This document shows, piece by piece, positions 22,191-34,521 of a DNA stretch of 64,000 bases. Every line of letters starts with the position of its first letter. The first letter of the stretch is position 1. Source of the DNA: Chrysemys picta bellii (taxonomy: Eukaryota; Chordata; Testudines; Emydidae); the NCBI RefSeq assembly GCF_011386835.1, contig NC_088796.1, forward strand, positions 71,251,468-71,315,467, given 5' to 3'. Below the pieces are notes generated by a model. The model ran no database searches and had not been told where the DNA came from. It saw nothing but the letters and a program-made list of their open reading frames with translations. Position numbers and translations under genes: made by a program.

Positions 22191-24205
22191 TGTCAAAAAC
22201 AACAGTTCAACGATTATGTTCTTACTTTGAGTGAAGGTCAGAAAAGGTTGAACTGAAATTGCTGATGTTGACCAGTTTTTGAGCCAAATAAATGAAATAG
22301 TGGGAGTTGTGTCTGAGAAATTTTGACAACCAGGTGAATAATGACCAAGGAAAAGCTCAGAAGGTGGTTTAGCAAGAAGGCAAGAATACATGGTTTTTTT
22401 TCAATGGGCAGTAGGCACATTGTGCTCGCTCGTGAATTCTCTTTAGGCTATGCTATTCCATTCTTTCCTATATATAGAAGGGTATGAGATACAGCTAAAA
22501 AATACACTTAAAAAATGTCTCTGGTCCCACAATATAAAAGCAGACTTACAAAATTTTCTGAATCTTACAAAAAGCTGCCAAAATCTGTCACTTTTAAAAA
22601 CAAATGAATCCAGAAGAAGGCATCAAACATAAAGTGTTTGTTTAAACACCTGATTATGTTCACAGTTGCAGAAATTGTACATACAGACACAAGTGCAATT
22701 CCATTTTAATAACTCTTGAGAGTGACTGTAGGCATACTGGGATGAGCAGTTTGACCCAAAAGCCTCTCTTTTCTTAGCCATTACTAGCCACCATTGGGTT
22801 TGCTATGTATGCTAAGCCAGGGACCAAAATTAATTTCCCAGCGTGACTGACTTTAGGATGAGGCAGTTTTGCAATTGGCAGGTACAAAGCTTGTTCTTGT
22901 GATTTGATTGGTGCCTAACACTTGGTCTCAAGAGACTGTGGGAGAGGGCTGAGTTTTTACTCTACTTAAAAATTAAAGCCAAATGGAGAGTATGGACAGA
23001 CAGTTATATTTCTACTCATTTAGGAACATGGTTTTTTTTAATTAGAAGTGTTTGCTCCCAAACAAATAACTTCTATAATTAATAACAGACAGATTAGATC
23101 ATGCAGTTACTGGAAGTTCCACTTTAATAGAAGGTTCTTCGTATAGAAGTGAAATGTTAAATGTTGTGAATTCTTTAAGTCTCTGTGGCATGTTTTCAAG
23201 TAACAGTCTCCTTCATTAGCACTCTCGTCTACCATAAACATGGTCAAGCTGCTGGGGAAATACAGGTTTGTGCCACTGGCACAAGTTCTTTTTATCTAAC
23301 TTGATAATTAATATAATGTCCCCTGTTAGGCTATTTTAGCATCTCTCTATTGCTTGTTATCATCTTTCAGGTTTTAAACTTCAAAGTGACATTAGTGATC
23401 TTATTGATTCCGTTTTTAAATTCTTTCACTTGCTGGGTCTTCACACTATGTCTGAGATAGTAGTTAAACCAATAATCTGCTCAGGCATTTGAAAAGTAAA
23501 TCAAGAAAACAGACCCTTATTTGTCTTACCAAGGGCGAATTAAATTGAATACTGTGCCCATCAAGGGTTCTCAGTTTCACAATAAAGCCATCCATTAGAA
23601 AATGAAATCCCTCAACAGAGACCAATGTTTAATCACTTTTGGCTACACCCAGAGATGACACCTAGTGTTAGAAACTGATAAATATGCTTCAGCAAAGACT
23701 GACTCAGGACTTTCTGATGATGCTCTCAGTACTTGTAACACTGATTGACATCTGCCAGTGTGTGTGTTTGTTTTGTTTTTTATTTGATTCCTGGCAGATT
23801 TTTTGGGTAAGTTTGTAAGTCTTCTTACCAATAAAAAAGAACCCTAACATTGCTGCCTTTTATCACATATATCATACATTTGAAAAGCTATGACAATGTC
23901 ATATACCAGTGTATGGTAGTAGTAGGCAAAGTGCTGATCTTTAATGGCAAACAGCATTCAGTTGGTCACAATTAAAAATATTCACAGACTATCAGGCCAT
24001 TCCTGACCACTGTGGTAATTGAGATTCACCACCTAGAGGCCTTAGAATTTCAGTAACTTCTGCAGTGGAGGGGAAATGTTCTATTCTATTCTACATACTT
24101 TCTTATATTGTGCTTGTCACCATAGTATCTCTACTCCATTAGCGAATACTACTGAACCCAATAATTTCTGGAGGAACTAAAGAGTATATGTTAGAAAGAT
24201 ATCAG
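22191..24205. other. Unassigned intergenic sequence
   Basis: About 2 kb of AT-rich DNA with no protein-like frame longer than about 60-80 codons, no repeat ends and no RNA gene that I can recognise. Confidence 0.5.
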
Positions 24206-24210
24206 ACTAG

Positions 24211-25373
24211 TGTGACGGGTTGGATCACAGAAACCCCCTTGGGAGCTGCCACCTAATGTACCAAGACTACCCCTGCTCCTGTCTTCCCTGTCAGCTCAGG
24301 ACTTCAGCACCCTGTCTTGCTGAGCCAGACACTCCCGTCTGCTCCTACACAGACCCAGGGTCTGAATAACTTATCCCAAAGCTGCAAGTTTACCTGAAAA
24401 CAGCTCACAGAAGTGTGCTTGTCTTTAGCACTCAGATGCCCAACTCCCAATGGGGTCTAAACCCAAATGAATCCATTTTACCCTGTATAAAGCTTATACA
24501 GGGTAAACTCATAAATTGTTCGCCCGCTATAACACTGATAGAGAGATATGCACAGTTGTTTGCTCCCCCAAGTATTAATACACACTCTGAGTTAATTAAT
24601 AAGGAAAAAAGTTATTTTATTCAATACAGAGAATAGGATTTAAGTGGTTCCAAGTAGTAACAGACAGAACAAAGTAAGTTACCAAACAAAATAAAATAAA
24701 ATGTGCAAATCTATGTCTAATCAAACTGAATACAGATAATCTCACCCTCAGAGATGCTTCAATAAGCTTTTTCTCAGACTGGACACCTTCCAGGCCTGGG
24801 CACAATTCTTTCCCCTGGTACAGCTCTTGTTGCAGCTCAGGTGATAGCTAGGGGATTTTTCATGATGGCTCCTCTCTCCCTCTGTTCTCTTCCACCCCTT
24901 TATATATCTTTTGCATACGGTGGGAACCCTTTGTCCCTCTGGGTTTCCACACCCCCCCCCCACTTGAAAAGTACCCAGGTTAAAGATGGATTCCAGGTCA
25001 GATGTCATGATCACATGTCACTGCAAGACTTCATTACCCACTTGCCAGCACACACATATACAGGAAGACTCACAAGTAGAACACAGCCATCTGCCGACAA
25101 TAGTCCTGGTTAATGGGAGTCATCAAGATTCCAAACCACTATTAATGGCCCACACTTTGCATAATTACAATAGGCCCTCAGAGTTATATTTCATATTTCT
25201 AGTTTTAGATACAAGAATGGTACATTTATACAAATAGGATGATCACATTCAGTAGATTATAAGCTTTGTAATGATACCTTACAAGAGACCTTTTGCATGA
25301 AGCATATTCCAGTTACATTATATTCACTTCTTATTATGTTTTTATAAAACCATATTGACTGCACAATGTCACA
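24211..25373. mobile_element. Solo LTR, family TGTGACGGG, copy 1
   Basis: The 5-bp duplication ACTAG lies at 24206-24210 and 25374-25378. The element starts TGTGACGGGTTGGATCACAG and ends AATGTCACA, with a TGTGAC/GTCACA terminal inversion. It is 1163 bp. A near-perfect palindrome with 14-bp arms (24477-24490 and 24494-24507) surrounds a TATAAAG sequence. A/T-rich stretches near 24685-24700 contain AATAAA-like runs. A second copy in the same orientation is at 41503-42656. No internal coding region. A 5-bp duplication fits Gypsy or some ERV classes; which one cannot be decided from the LTR. Confidence 0.9.
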
Positions 25374-25612
25374 ACTAGATTTAAAGATTCCTAATGATTG
25401 TGAATTTATTGCTTCTCATAATAAGGTGCTGCAAATGCAATTTCTTAACAATTCAGGTTATTTCCAGTGTGGTTGCTTCCGTTTTAAAATGTATTTCCAT
25501 CTATCCTACCTCCCAGTTAATCCAACTTTCCTCTTTTTCCTGGGTCATTGACCATCTGGCTTCCATGAGGAATGTCTTCTACTGCATTCACTATTAATGA
25601 GCTTTAAGCATG

Positions 25613-25698
25613 AAGGGGAAGATCCTCAGCTGGTATAAATCGTCATATTCCACTGACTTCAACCAAGCTATGACAATTTTCACTAGCTGAGGATCTTA
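25613..25698. repeat. Short palindromic MITE-like repeat
   Basis: GAAGATCCTCAGCTGGTATA on the left and CACTAGCTGAGGATCTTAG on the right are inverted complements over about 14 bp. The centre reads CATATTCCACTGACTTC and CAAGCTATGACAATTTTC. It directly abuts the 3' end of the CR1 copy at 25700. Confidence 0.6.
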
Positions 25699-26520
25699 GA
25701 TTCATAGATTCTAGGACTGGAAATGACCTAGAGAGGTCATTGAGTCCAGTCCCCTGCCCGCATGGCAGGACCAAATACTGCCTAGACCATCCCTGATAGA
25801 CATTTATCTAACCTACTCTTAAATATCTCCAGAGATGGAGATTCCACAACCTCCCTAGGCAATTTATTCCAGTGTTTAACCACCCTGACAGTTAGGAACT
25901 TTTTCCTAATGTCCAACCTAAACCTCCCTTGCTGCAGTTTAAGCCCATTGCTTCTTGTTCTATCATTAGAGGCTAAGGTGAACAAGTTTTCTCCCTCCTC
26001 CTCATGACACCCTTTTAGATATCTGAAAACTGCTATCCTGTCCCCTCTGTCTTCTCTTTTCCAAACTAAACAAACCCAATTCTTTCAGCCTTCCTTCATA
26101 GGTCATGTTCTCAAGACCTTTAATCATTCTTGTTGCTCTTCTCTGGACCCTCTTCAATTTCTCCACATCTTTCTTGAAATGCGGTGCCCAGAACTGGACA
26201 CAATACTCCAGTTGAGGCCTAACCAGTGCAGAGTAGAGCGGAAGAATGACTTCTCGTGTCTTGCTCACAACACACTTGTTAATACATCCCAGAATCATGT
26301 TTGCTTTTTTTTGCAACAGCATCACACTGTTGACTCATATTTAGCTTGTGATCCACTATAACCCCTAGATCCCTTTCTGCCGTAGTCCTGCCTAGACAGT
26401 CTTTTCCCATTCTGTATGTGTGAAACAGATTTTTCCTTCCTAAGTGGAGCACTTGGCATTTGTCTTTGTTAAATCTTCTCCCAGCAGTTTCTCTAAGTCT
26501 TGCTGTGCCCTCACTCAGTG
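25690..26520 (-). mobile_element. CR1 LINE 3' part with ORF2 remnant
   Basis: On the minus strand this ends in the CR1 tail CTCTCTAGGTCATTTCCAG and ATAGATTCTAGG-type repeats. Upstream it encodes the C-terminal region of the CR1 reverse-transcriptase polyprotein in three frames: KCQVLHLGRKN and [19 protein letters not shown] (26279-26653 frame), [20 protein letters not shown] and [19 protein letters not shown] (26002-26325), and VVKHWNKLPREVVESPSLEI (25782-25985). Frameshifts separate the three. The copy is 5'-truncated near 26.5 kb. It covers only sequence downstream of the RT catalytic core and is dead. Confidence 0.92.
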
Positions 26521-26529
26521 CATGCAAGT

Positions 26530-27480
26530 AACAATTAACGTTGTTAATTTTAATATTACAGGTTAAAGGAGCATATATGTATCTGGTATTTTTCCTGTGT
26601 AACCCTTTACTACAAAAAACACTACTACAGTTATCATAACTTTGTTTATCCATGGAAATTTCTACTGCATAAAAACACTCAATCTGTTTCTGCTGTTTTT
26701 TTTTTTTTTTTTTTTTTTTAACACAGATATGACTCCTTTGAAGTAAATGTAGTTGTCAGTATAAAAATCAGTGTGAGATCAGAATTAGGTCAACTGTCTA
26801 GTCTTTGCTGCTGATTATTGATCATCAATTTTTAAAGTGCTTCCCCCATAGGACAGGGGGAATTGCGCCATTGACTTAAATCTGCACCCACTAAACGGGT
26901 TTAAATGAGTTCTCCAAACAATTCTGAATAATTTTTCTCCTCTTCTTAATAAACAAGTGATCTACATAGATATTACATGGGCCAGACACTTCTAAATCTA
27001 TCTTCATTTTATATTGTTAAGGAAAATGCACATCTCACATAGGTGTGTGCCGCATACAATTTATAAATTTCATCAACAGTAGTAATCAGCTGCAAAGTCT
27101 ATAATACTGCCGCTCTTCCTTCTCAGAGCCTTATTGCATTTTTTCAGTTATTCTTTAAAGACTACTTTGGTATACCTGGGAGCGGGATTGTCAGGCAGTG
27201 CATAATCAAAAAACAGAAGGCAAACCGCGGCATGAATATATTTGTCTTACCTCTTGCAGAAACAAAAGCTGCTTCCTTAATACCACCATTCTTACATATT
27301 GCTAATTATTTCCTGTTATCCAAAAGTCTGTCTTTCTGCATCATCCCACAAAGAAAGCCTTCCAATCCAATGATAATGATTTTTTGTAATTCTTATTCTC
27401 TATACAAATGGAATCAAGTAATGATGACTACAAGGTACATCTTCGTCCTCTCATATGCTGGCCTCTACACACGGGAATAA
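26530..27480. other. Unassigned intergenic sequence
   Basis: It contains a T-run near 26697-26719. The 82-codon frame at 27232-27480 has no recognisable domain. No other feature is seen. Confidence 0.5.
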
Positions 27481-27484
27481 CATC

Positions 27485-27755
27485 CTCAAAAAATCTGTAA
27501 AGCACAACTGTGGCCTCCCTCAAATCCCTCCTTAAGGCTCTCCTCTGCCATGATGCCAAAAAATCCCTGACACTGACAGATAACCATGGACAGGCAGGTG
27601 GAAAGCTGTGAAATTAAGACCTGCTGTGCCTTATCAGCCTAGAATGTAAGTTATTTAGGGACAGTCACTGTCTTTTCATTTCATGTTGGTGCAGTGTCAA
27701 GCATAACAGGCCCTTTTGCTGCTTCTATAAGACAAATAAGTATATGTTTGCTCAA
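27485..27755 (+). repeat. Old retroposon 3'-end relic
   Basis: TGGCCTCCCTCAAATCCC, then AAGGCTCTCCTCTGCCATG and GATGCC, and further on TAGAATGTAAGTTATTTAGG and GTGCAGTGTCAAGCATAACA, follow the same order as the minus-strand copy at 29876-30420. This looks like the end of a reverse-transcriptase frame followed by a 3' untranslated region, but the family name is uncertain. Confidence 0.5.
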
Positions 27756-29150
27756 GAAAATACACATAGATTTCTAGTACCCTAATTATAAATGTAAGAA
27801 ACTGGGGAACTTCTGTTCAACTATCACCTTAGAATGGAATATAGAGGAGAACTGTAACACAACCAACAGATCTTTGAGGTGGACAGTCCTGCACTGAATT
27901 GCTAAACAGTGGCATAGAATAGACTGTCTAGCAGAACTAAGTTTTCTGTGTATTGACAATATAAAGGATATATAGAAGCTAGTAATGGTCATCCCAGAAC
28001 AGACCTTATGTTTAGAACAGATTATTTATCACTCCTTTTAGTTTAAAAATTCAGCATTGTTATAAAATAGTTTGCAAGGATGAAGCTGTTTCAGGGCTTT
28101 TTAAGGATCAAGTGCTTGCTGCATATGTATATGCCATGTTGCTAATTGGTTAAACACTTCTTTGTTGCTGCTACAGCAATAACAAAGGGTTTCTAAAGAG
28201 TTTCATAACCATAATTGTACTGGAATATATTTAGGAACATAAATGGATACTTCTAGAAGAAAGCACTTAGAATGTATATTCTGAAGAATTCTTTTCATTT
28301 CTCTTGGGGCCATTGTGCTTGGCAGCATATTCTGACTATTGTTAATTTGGACTATTGAATCAGCATTCTTGGAAGGTGTTTTTGTGATTCTCATGCAGGG
28401 TATCAGGCCATACACCATTCTAAGCATTACTAATGGAAAAAAACTTGCCTGAAACTCCTGCATTCCTTCCATACAGAGAAGTGTGCATATTTTTCTGTAA
28501 ATTATTTAAACTGTTCCTTAACTTTCAAATGCTCTTTCTCTTCCTCCCCATCTGCTCTCAGCCTTGAGAGGTTAAATGTTTTTAGTGCAATCCCTTGCAA
28601 GTGTACTTGCTATTATAGGAAATTCAGTGGCTACATACGTTGCATGGCCCTGGGGCTTACTAATACAAACATGATACTGGAGAGAAGACAGATGTTATAT
28701 GCTCTAATACTCCCTAAGATTAATGTCAAGTATAAGAGCAGGTGCGTACAGGCTAAAGCTAAAAACATGCTTAGTGTCTCAGGTGGATCCTGACATCCAA
28801 GATGTTTCAGTCTTAGCTAAATTGATATAGTATCACCAATCACTGCAGTCCTGACTGTCTCCTACAGGAGAAAACAAAAGTATAATAGACCAAAGTTTTC
28901 TTTTCTACTTTACCTTGAGACTGAAAGAGCTGAGTTTGGGGATTGGGGTTTTAACCTTCTGAATTTTCTTTTACACCCTTTTCTACTCCTGTTCCTTCTC
29001 ATATCTCTTATGATCGGGATGCTGAAAGCATCCTAACCTGCCCACTAAAAGGCCTGTGTGTGGTTTTGTTTTTGTCTGTCTGGGCCTCTTCTGCTCCCTC
29101 AAAATGCTGGATGGCTGCTGACAACAAAGCCATAAGCTGCACAGTTGTTG
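27756..29150. other. Unassigned intergenic sequence
   Basis: Frames of 68-93 codons (27786-27992, 28203-28472, part of 28983-29264) show no domain. No repeat ends that I can assign. Confidence 0.45.
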
Positions 29151-29370
29151 TGCTTCAGTGAAGATACTACCGATGCCGATGGGAGAGCTTCTCCTATTGG
29201 TGTAGGTACTCCACCTCCCCAAGAGGTGGTCGCTATTCTCCCATTGACCTAGTACTGTCCACACCAGCGGTTAGGTTGGTTTAACTGCATTGCTGAAGGG
29301 TGTGGAATTGTCACACCCCTGTGAGACATAGTTCTCCTGACCTAATTTCCCAGTGTAGACCAGGCGTTAG
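29151..29370. repeat. Diverged DNA-element relic (CAGTGTAGAC-ended family)
   Basis: GATGGGAGAGCTTCTCC is a foldback, and the sequence CTATTCTCCCATTGACC and TCCCAGTGTAGACCAGGCG follows. The same kind of text (foldback with GGAGAGAGTCTCC, then AGTGTAGACATCGCC) is found at 44217-44433. The similarity supports a shared non-autonomous DNA family whose ends resemble the GTGTAGAC ends of hAT-type repeats. Confidence 0.5.
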
Positions 29371-29429
29371 GAAAGGAATGAGGTGTGGTGTATGATTGCA
29401 CTGGGAGAAGAGTAGTTGGGAAAAACTAA

Positions 29430-29505
29430 GGTCCTGAGCCAAAGCCTGCTTAAGTCAATGGGAATCTTTCCATTAACTTCAGTAGGCTTTGATTAGGCTT
29501 GAGGT
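29430..29505. repeat. Short palindromic MITE-like repeat
   Basis: GAGCCAAAGCCTGCTTAAGTC and CAATGGGAATCTTTCC are followed by their near-complements CATTAACTTCAGTAGGC and TTTGATTAGGC, so the segment folds into one hairpin of about 70 bp. A relative lies at 52195-52258. Confidence 0.55.
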
Positions 29506-29875
29506 GAATTAAAACTGTACTGGACAAGAGGGTGGAAGAGGCTACACTGGGAAGGAAGCAGTTTCCAAGTCTGGAGAAGGGATCTGCACTAGGGAGGAGG
29601 CCTGTGTTTGCATATCTGGTTTATTGTGTAAGAGCAAAAGACACAACAGCCTGTGACTTAGCTAGTGCATCCATGTTGTAATTTAAGGGGACATTAGGTA
29701 AAATAGGACAAACTCATCCCTGGTATAATTCCATTGAAGTCAATAGCATTGTAGCAAGGATGAATTAGTTCCAGCTACATTATATCCTCTACAGAAAGTA
29801 GTTAATGTTTGGAATCAATAAATTACCAAACCCAACAATAAAAGACACTAATACAGTTTTTTTTAAAAAGGTATT

Positions 29876-30420
29876 TATTTGTACTGTAGCACTGAGGGGC
29901 CCTAGTTGTGGACCATGACCTTCTTGTGCTAGGTGCTGTACAAACACAGAAGAAACAAATGGGTATCTGCCCCAAAGAACATACAATCTAAGTATAAGAC
30001 AAGAGGCAACAGACAGATGCAGACGGGGAGTACAAGGAAGCAGAGAGACAATACTAGTCAGTGTGATAGGCTATGGTGTAGCACAGCAGCAGCCTAACCA
30101 TTGTCAAGTGTTTCTGGCATCGTGGCAGAGCAGAGTTTTAAGAAGAGTTGTGAAGGAAGATAACGAAGTAGTTTTGTGGATGTTTATGGGAGCTCCTCCA
30201 AAAGTGAGGGGCAGCCGAGGAGAAAGCACAAAGAGGCTTGTTTGAAAATGTAACAAATGAGTGATACAGGCTGGCATTGTGAGTGGGAGTCTACCTCTGG
30301 ATAGTGAATGAGACATGATAGGTAGCATGGAGATTGACTGTGAAGGGGCTTGCAAGTGAAGCAGGTATCTCATGTTTGATGCAGTACAGAAGGGTGGGAG
30401 GAGCCAGTTATATTCAATAT
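29876..30420 (-). repeat. Old retroposon 3' part (longest copy)
   Basis: On the minus strand the copy runs from a fading protein frame (30104-30373, including TTLLKTLLCHDARNT) into a long 3' untranslated part. That part contains TATACTTAGATTGTATG, TTCTTTGGGGCAGATACC, TGTTTGTACAGCACC and CAGTGCTACAGTACAAATAA. Shorter copies lie at 16858-16968, 21726-21852, 27485-27755 and possibly 50500-50600. I read it as an ancient LINE (L3/CR1-like) because a frame precedes the 3' part, but the class is inferred. Confidence 0.55.
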
Positions 30421-31233
30421 GAGAATGGAATTGGAGAAATTCATAAAAGGTGCAATTGTTAGGCTAAGTGGGTGGCTCTATTAGCTGCTTACAAGAATCT
30501 GTCATGTTTCAACAGCTCTCTATTGCTCAGCCATCATTGTATTACTATGATGCTTTTTTCATTTAAAATTAGTGTGGCATGACGGGAAAACTGCTAACAT
30601 AAAAACAGATTCCAGTAAGTAGCTGCCCACAGCACAACTTCTGATAGGGTTTGCCACATCACAATGACCATGAAAGGAGAAATTTCCAAATGACAAATGT
30701 TCAACTAAGATAAATGTCTGGTCTCTGCAAACTTCTTACTAAAAAGATCTTTTATTTGCTCCTCTGGGAATGTGGCAATATTCACTTGATGGACCCTATA
30801 AAAATGTTTGGACAATTATGAAGCCTCTCTTTTTTAATCATTTTCAATACAGAAGGGGATTGTAGGCCAGGGAAATTCTCAGTAGATTTCACTGGAAGAT
30901 ATTAGTAAGATAGCTGCACCTAGTTGGTTCAACATAGACATTTTTTCCTCTTTAAACCTCATCTGTTGCCCCGTGGATCTATTTTTAAGCTACAAAACGC
31001 AAGTTGTGTAATGCATTTTTCTTCAAAATAAAGCTAACTTTTTCTATATGCTTAGCAGCTCCCAGGCATTTGTAAAGTGATTCATTTGCATTAGAAATGG
31101 TTCCAAAATCTGCTGAGAATCAGAGTGCAAGTTCAGGGTATTCCTGGAAGGATATGTATTTATAGGATATAGCCTGATCCAGTGAGGTCCTCTGTGCCCT
31201 CAACTCCTGTTGAAAAGTAATGGAAGGTGAGAG
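30421..31233. other. Unassigned intergenic sequence
   Basis: No gene, RNA or repeat boundary recognised in about 0.8 kb of AT-rich DNA. Confidence 0.5.
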
Positions 31234-32699
31234 TGTGACGTTACACCCCCTATTCTTCATAGAAATATGGTTATATGATGCATATGACATAACTGAGATA
31301 TACTTTACACAAGATGGGTCTTATAGGATATCATTGGAAAGGTTATGATTTATGGAATGTGTTTATCCAATTTGTATGCATTTATCATTTCTGGGAATAT
31401 TGACCATGTCTCTGTATTTCAAATGTGCTCCGTAGGATGAGGCCACACAGTGTTAGTGGCTTATTGAAGAAATGCACACAAGCATAAGGATTACCCCAGG
31501 AACTGTGTGCAACAGAAACTTCTCAGAGATAGTTCCCGTTGTGTAGAGCTGTTTGACCAAGACAAGGGTGAAAGTAAGCCAGTAGGGTGTACCGGTGTAA
31601 AAAAAAAAAAAAAGTGCGGTGGCATACCAGTAATAAAGTGGCCAAAGCAATTCGGTACCAGCTTACTTTCACCTCTTTTGGCTGCATAAAAGCTTAAACT
31701 CAGCTAATGAAAGCCTGAAAAGTGAAAACTCACTCTATCACATTTCTCTCCTCCCTCCTCCTCCGGCCAGGCTGTGGAAGGCGGCTGGGCTCGGCGCTTC
31801 ACCCCCGCCTTGCCCTCAGCAGCGGCCATGGCTCCTCTCCAGCTTGCGGCAGGAAGGAGGGGGGACTGGCTGATGGAGAAGCTTACGGGACGCCTGCATA
31901 ACAGCTTAAACTCAGCTCCGTCCGTGGTTCAACTGCCCCTGGGTCACACCAACAACTGTGAAATAAACAAGGATGCCAGAAATGGCCCCTAATCCTGCGG
32001 GTTGAACCACGGACAACACCACACCTGAAAACACATGAGGAACAAAGACTGAACTGTGAGAAGTGATGGTCTCAGGCTGGAAGGATTTTTAGCCTGTGTA
32101 AGAAAACCTGGGAAAGCCAAGGAAACTTGTGCCTTAAGAAGCTGCCAGCCTGTTTATCACTCAGGGTGAGAATTTGCTAATTTGGTATCCTACCTATATA
32201 GTGTGTTAAATTCAATTTGCGGCTTTTGTTTACTTACTAAGGTAATCTGCTTTGTTTGGTTTGCTATCTCTTTAACCACTTAATCTACCTTTTGTAGTTA
32301 ATAAACATATTTTGTTTATTATCAAACCAAGTTTATGTAATTTCTAACTGGGGGGGGGGCAAGAAGTTGTGCACGTCTCTCTTCACATTGAGGAAGAGGG
32401 CGGATCTTTGAGTTTGTGCTGTGCAGATTTTTCTATACAGTGCAAGACAGTATTATTTTGGGTTTATCTCCCACAAGAGATGTGCACATGAGTGCTGGGG
32501 GAGTCCTCTCAGACAGAGCTGACTTCAGTCTGTGGCTGCAGCTGGGTGTGGCCTTACCTGTGTGTGTGTGTGCTGCAAGGGGCCAGAGAGCCTAATTCAG
32601 CAAAACAGGGAGTGTGAACCCAGGCCAGTGGAGCAGGAGAGACTCAGTGAAATCCCAGTACATCAGGTGCCATCCCAGAAGGGGGTCCAACCCGTCACA
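31234..32699. mobile_element. Probable solo LTR, TGTGACGTTAC type, with nested insertion
   Basis: It starts TGTGACGTTACACCCCC and ends CAACCCGTCACA, so TG...CA and a TGTGACG/CGTCACA terminal inversion hold. The flanks GAGAG (31229-31233) and GAGTA (32700-32704) match at only 3 of 5, so the duplication is not proven. It carries a 115-bp hAT family 2 insertion at 31563-31677. Two near-identical GCTTAAACTCAGCT stretches at about 31691 and 31904 bracket a GC-rich block. The opening resembles LTR families seen often in turtles. No coding region. Confidence 0.65.
31563..31677. mobile_element. Very short hAT family 2 element
   Basis: The ends CAAGGGTGAAAGTAAGCC and GCTTACTTTCACCTCTT are inverted complements. 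GTACCGGTGT and GGTACCAGCTTAC repeat the sub-terminal TACCGG motif of the 9748 and 12372 copies. The centre is only an A-run and a few bases, with no TTTAAA units. No exact 8-bp duplication is visible here, probably through mutation. Confidence 0.75.
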
Positions 32700-32704
32700 G
32701 AGTA

Positions 32705-32987
32705 CTTATGTTGGTCATCTCTAAGGATCAACTCCTTGAGTTGGTCTCAGATGGTCTCAGAATTTTTCTGTCTGCTACATGGAAACTGGATTTGGAATAA
32801 TGGAAACTAGTTAAAGTCATGCACTTTTATTTCCAATGAATATAATACATGCATGTGCAAGAGTGGTATTCTTTAAGCACCATAGCTTAAATAAATATAT
32901 AACTTAAAAAAAAATCCCAAAGCTTTTTCCTTTGTAATAGGATCAAGTACCATAACTGTTCCATTTCTTCATTATATGCAGTATTGT
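32705..32987. other. Unassigned sequence between LTR and Penelope locus
   Basis: Less than 300 bp of AT-rich DNA without recognisable features. Confidence 0.45.
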
Positions 32988-33205
32988 TGTAGCTGTGAGG
33001 GTGCCAGGATATTAGAGAGATAAGGTGGGTGAGGTAATATCTCTTATTGGAGCAACTCATGAGAAAGACAAGCTTTCAAGCTTACACAGATCTCTTTCTC
33101 AGGTTTAGGAAACTTAAGTGGCCTGTTAATACCTCTCCAGTCAAAGGGAGGAAACAGGGCATGAGGGGAAGGAATTGGGTGACGGGTTGTTAGTCAGTTA
33201 TAGAT

Positions 33206-33412
33206 TGACACTGCCAGAACAACAGATGCAAAACCTGCAGACACTGCTACGATGATCAACACCCCCACAACACACCTTTCACGATCCATGGGTCCTACAT
33301 ATGCCTATCAGAATATATGGTATACTTCATGCAGTGCACTAAATGCTTCAATAGCAACTCTGTGGGTGAAACCAGACAATCACTAGGCTCTCAAATGAAC
33401 TCAAACAGGAAA
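33206..33412 (+). pseudogene. Penelope-like GIY-YIG endonuclease fragment of element A
   Basis: The frame holds a cysteine-rich linker (NRCKTCRHCYDDQHPHNTPF), then IHGSYICLSEYMVYFMQC and SNSVGETRQSLG. In Penelope-like elements the endonuclease begins with a conserved tyrosine in a VIY-type strand, followed by Y-hG-ET-SL-R. The VGETRQSL block is intact here. The usual Y before V-G-E-T is replaced by N-S. The rest of the domain (KLIKDKHHIT and onward) continues after element B at 34687 but with stops. Confidence 0.75.
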
Positions 33413-33641
33413 GAGCTTTCAGAGGTGTAGCTGTGTTAGTCTGTATCAGCAAAAACAACGAGGAGTCCTTGTGGCACCTTTGAGACTAACAAATTTATTT
33501 GGGCGTAAGCTTTTGTGAGCTATAACCCACGTCATCAGATGCATAGAGTGAAAAATTCAGTAGGCAGGTATAAATATACAGCACATGAAAAGATGGGAGT
33601 TACCGAGTGGGGAGTCAGTGCTAACAAGGTCAATTGGTTAC

Positions 33642-34470
33642 AGCCAAGCCCTAAGATACAACCGCATTTGCTCCAATCCCTCAGACAGAGACAAACACCT
33701 ACAGGATCTCTATCAAGCGTTCTTAAAACTACAGTACCTACCTGGGGAAGTGAAGAAACAGATTGACAGAGCCAGAAGGGTACCCAGAAGTCACCTAATC
33801 CAGGACAGTCCCAACAAAGGAAGTAACAGAACGCCACTAGCCATCACCTACAGCCCCCAACTAAAACCTCTCCAGCACATCATCAAGGATCTACAACCTA
33901 TCCTGAAGGATGATCCCTCACTCTCACAGACCTTGTGAGACAGGCCAGTCCTCACTTACAGCTAGACAGCCCCCCAACCTGAAGCAAATACTCACCAGCA
34001 ACCACACACCACACAACAGAAACACTAACCCAGGAACCAATCCCTGCAACAAACCCCGTTGCCAACTCTGTCCACATATCTATTCAAGGGACAGCATCAT
34101 AGGACCTAACCACATCAGCCACATCAGGGGATCGTTCACCTGCACATCTACCAATGTGATATAGGCCATCATGTGCCAGCAATGCCCTTCTGCCATGTAC
34201 ATTGGCCAAACCAGACAATCTCTACGCAAAAGAATAAATGGACACAAATCAGACATCAAGAATTGTAACATTCCAAAACCAATAGGAGAGCACTTCAATC
34301 TCTCTGGACACTCAATAACAAACTTAAGTGGCCATTCTTCAACAAAAAAACTTCAAAACCACACTTCAACGAGAAACTACAGACCTGGAATTAATTTGCA
34401 AACTTGACACCATCAAATTAGGCTTGAAAAAAAGACTGGAAGTGGCTGAGTCACTACAAAAAAGTGACAG
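33642..34470 (+). pseudogene. Penelope-like C-terminal RT linker plus GIY-YIG endonuclease remnant
   Basis: The frame at 33585-33938 gives ALRYNRICSNPSDRDKHLQD, HLIQDSPNKGSNRTP and LAITYSPQLKPLQHIIKDL, the region after the RT core in Penelope-like proteins. A frameshift near 33935 leads to the frame at 33910-34164 with PCNKPRCQLCPHIY (cysteine linker). A TAG stop at 34162-34164 replaces the tyrosine expected in the VIYAIMC strand of the GIY-YIG fold. The same frame continues at 34171 with CPSAMYIGQTRQSLRKRING and PIGEHFNLSGHS, where the usual G-E-T is G-Q-T. A second frameshift leads to NFKTTLQRETTDLELICKL. It is clearly a pseudogene. Confidence 0.88.
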
Positions 34471-34521
34471 GTTTCAGAATAGCAGCTGTGTTAGTCTGTA
34501 TCCGCAAAAAGAACAGGAGTA

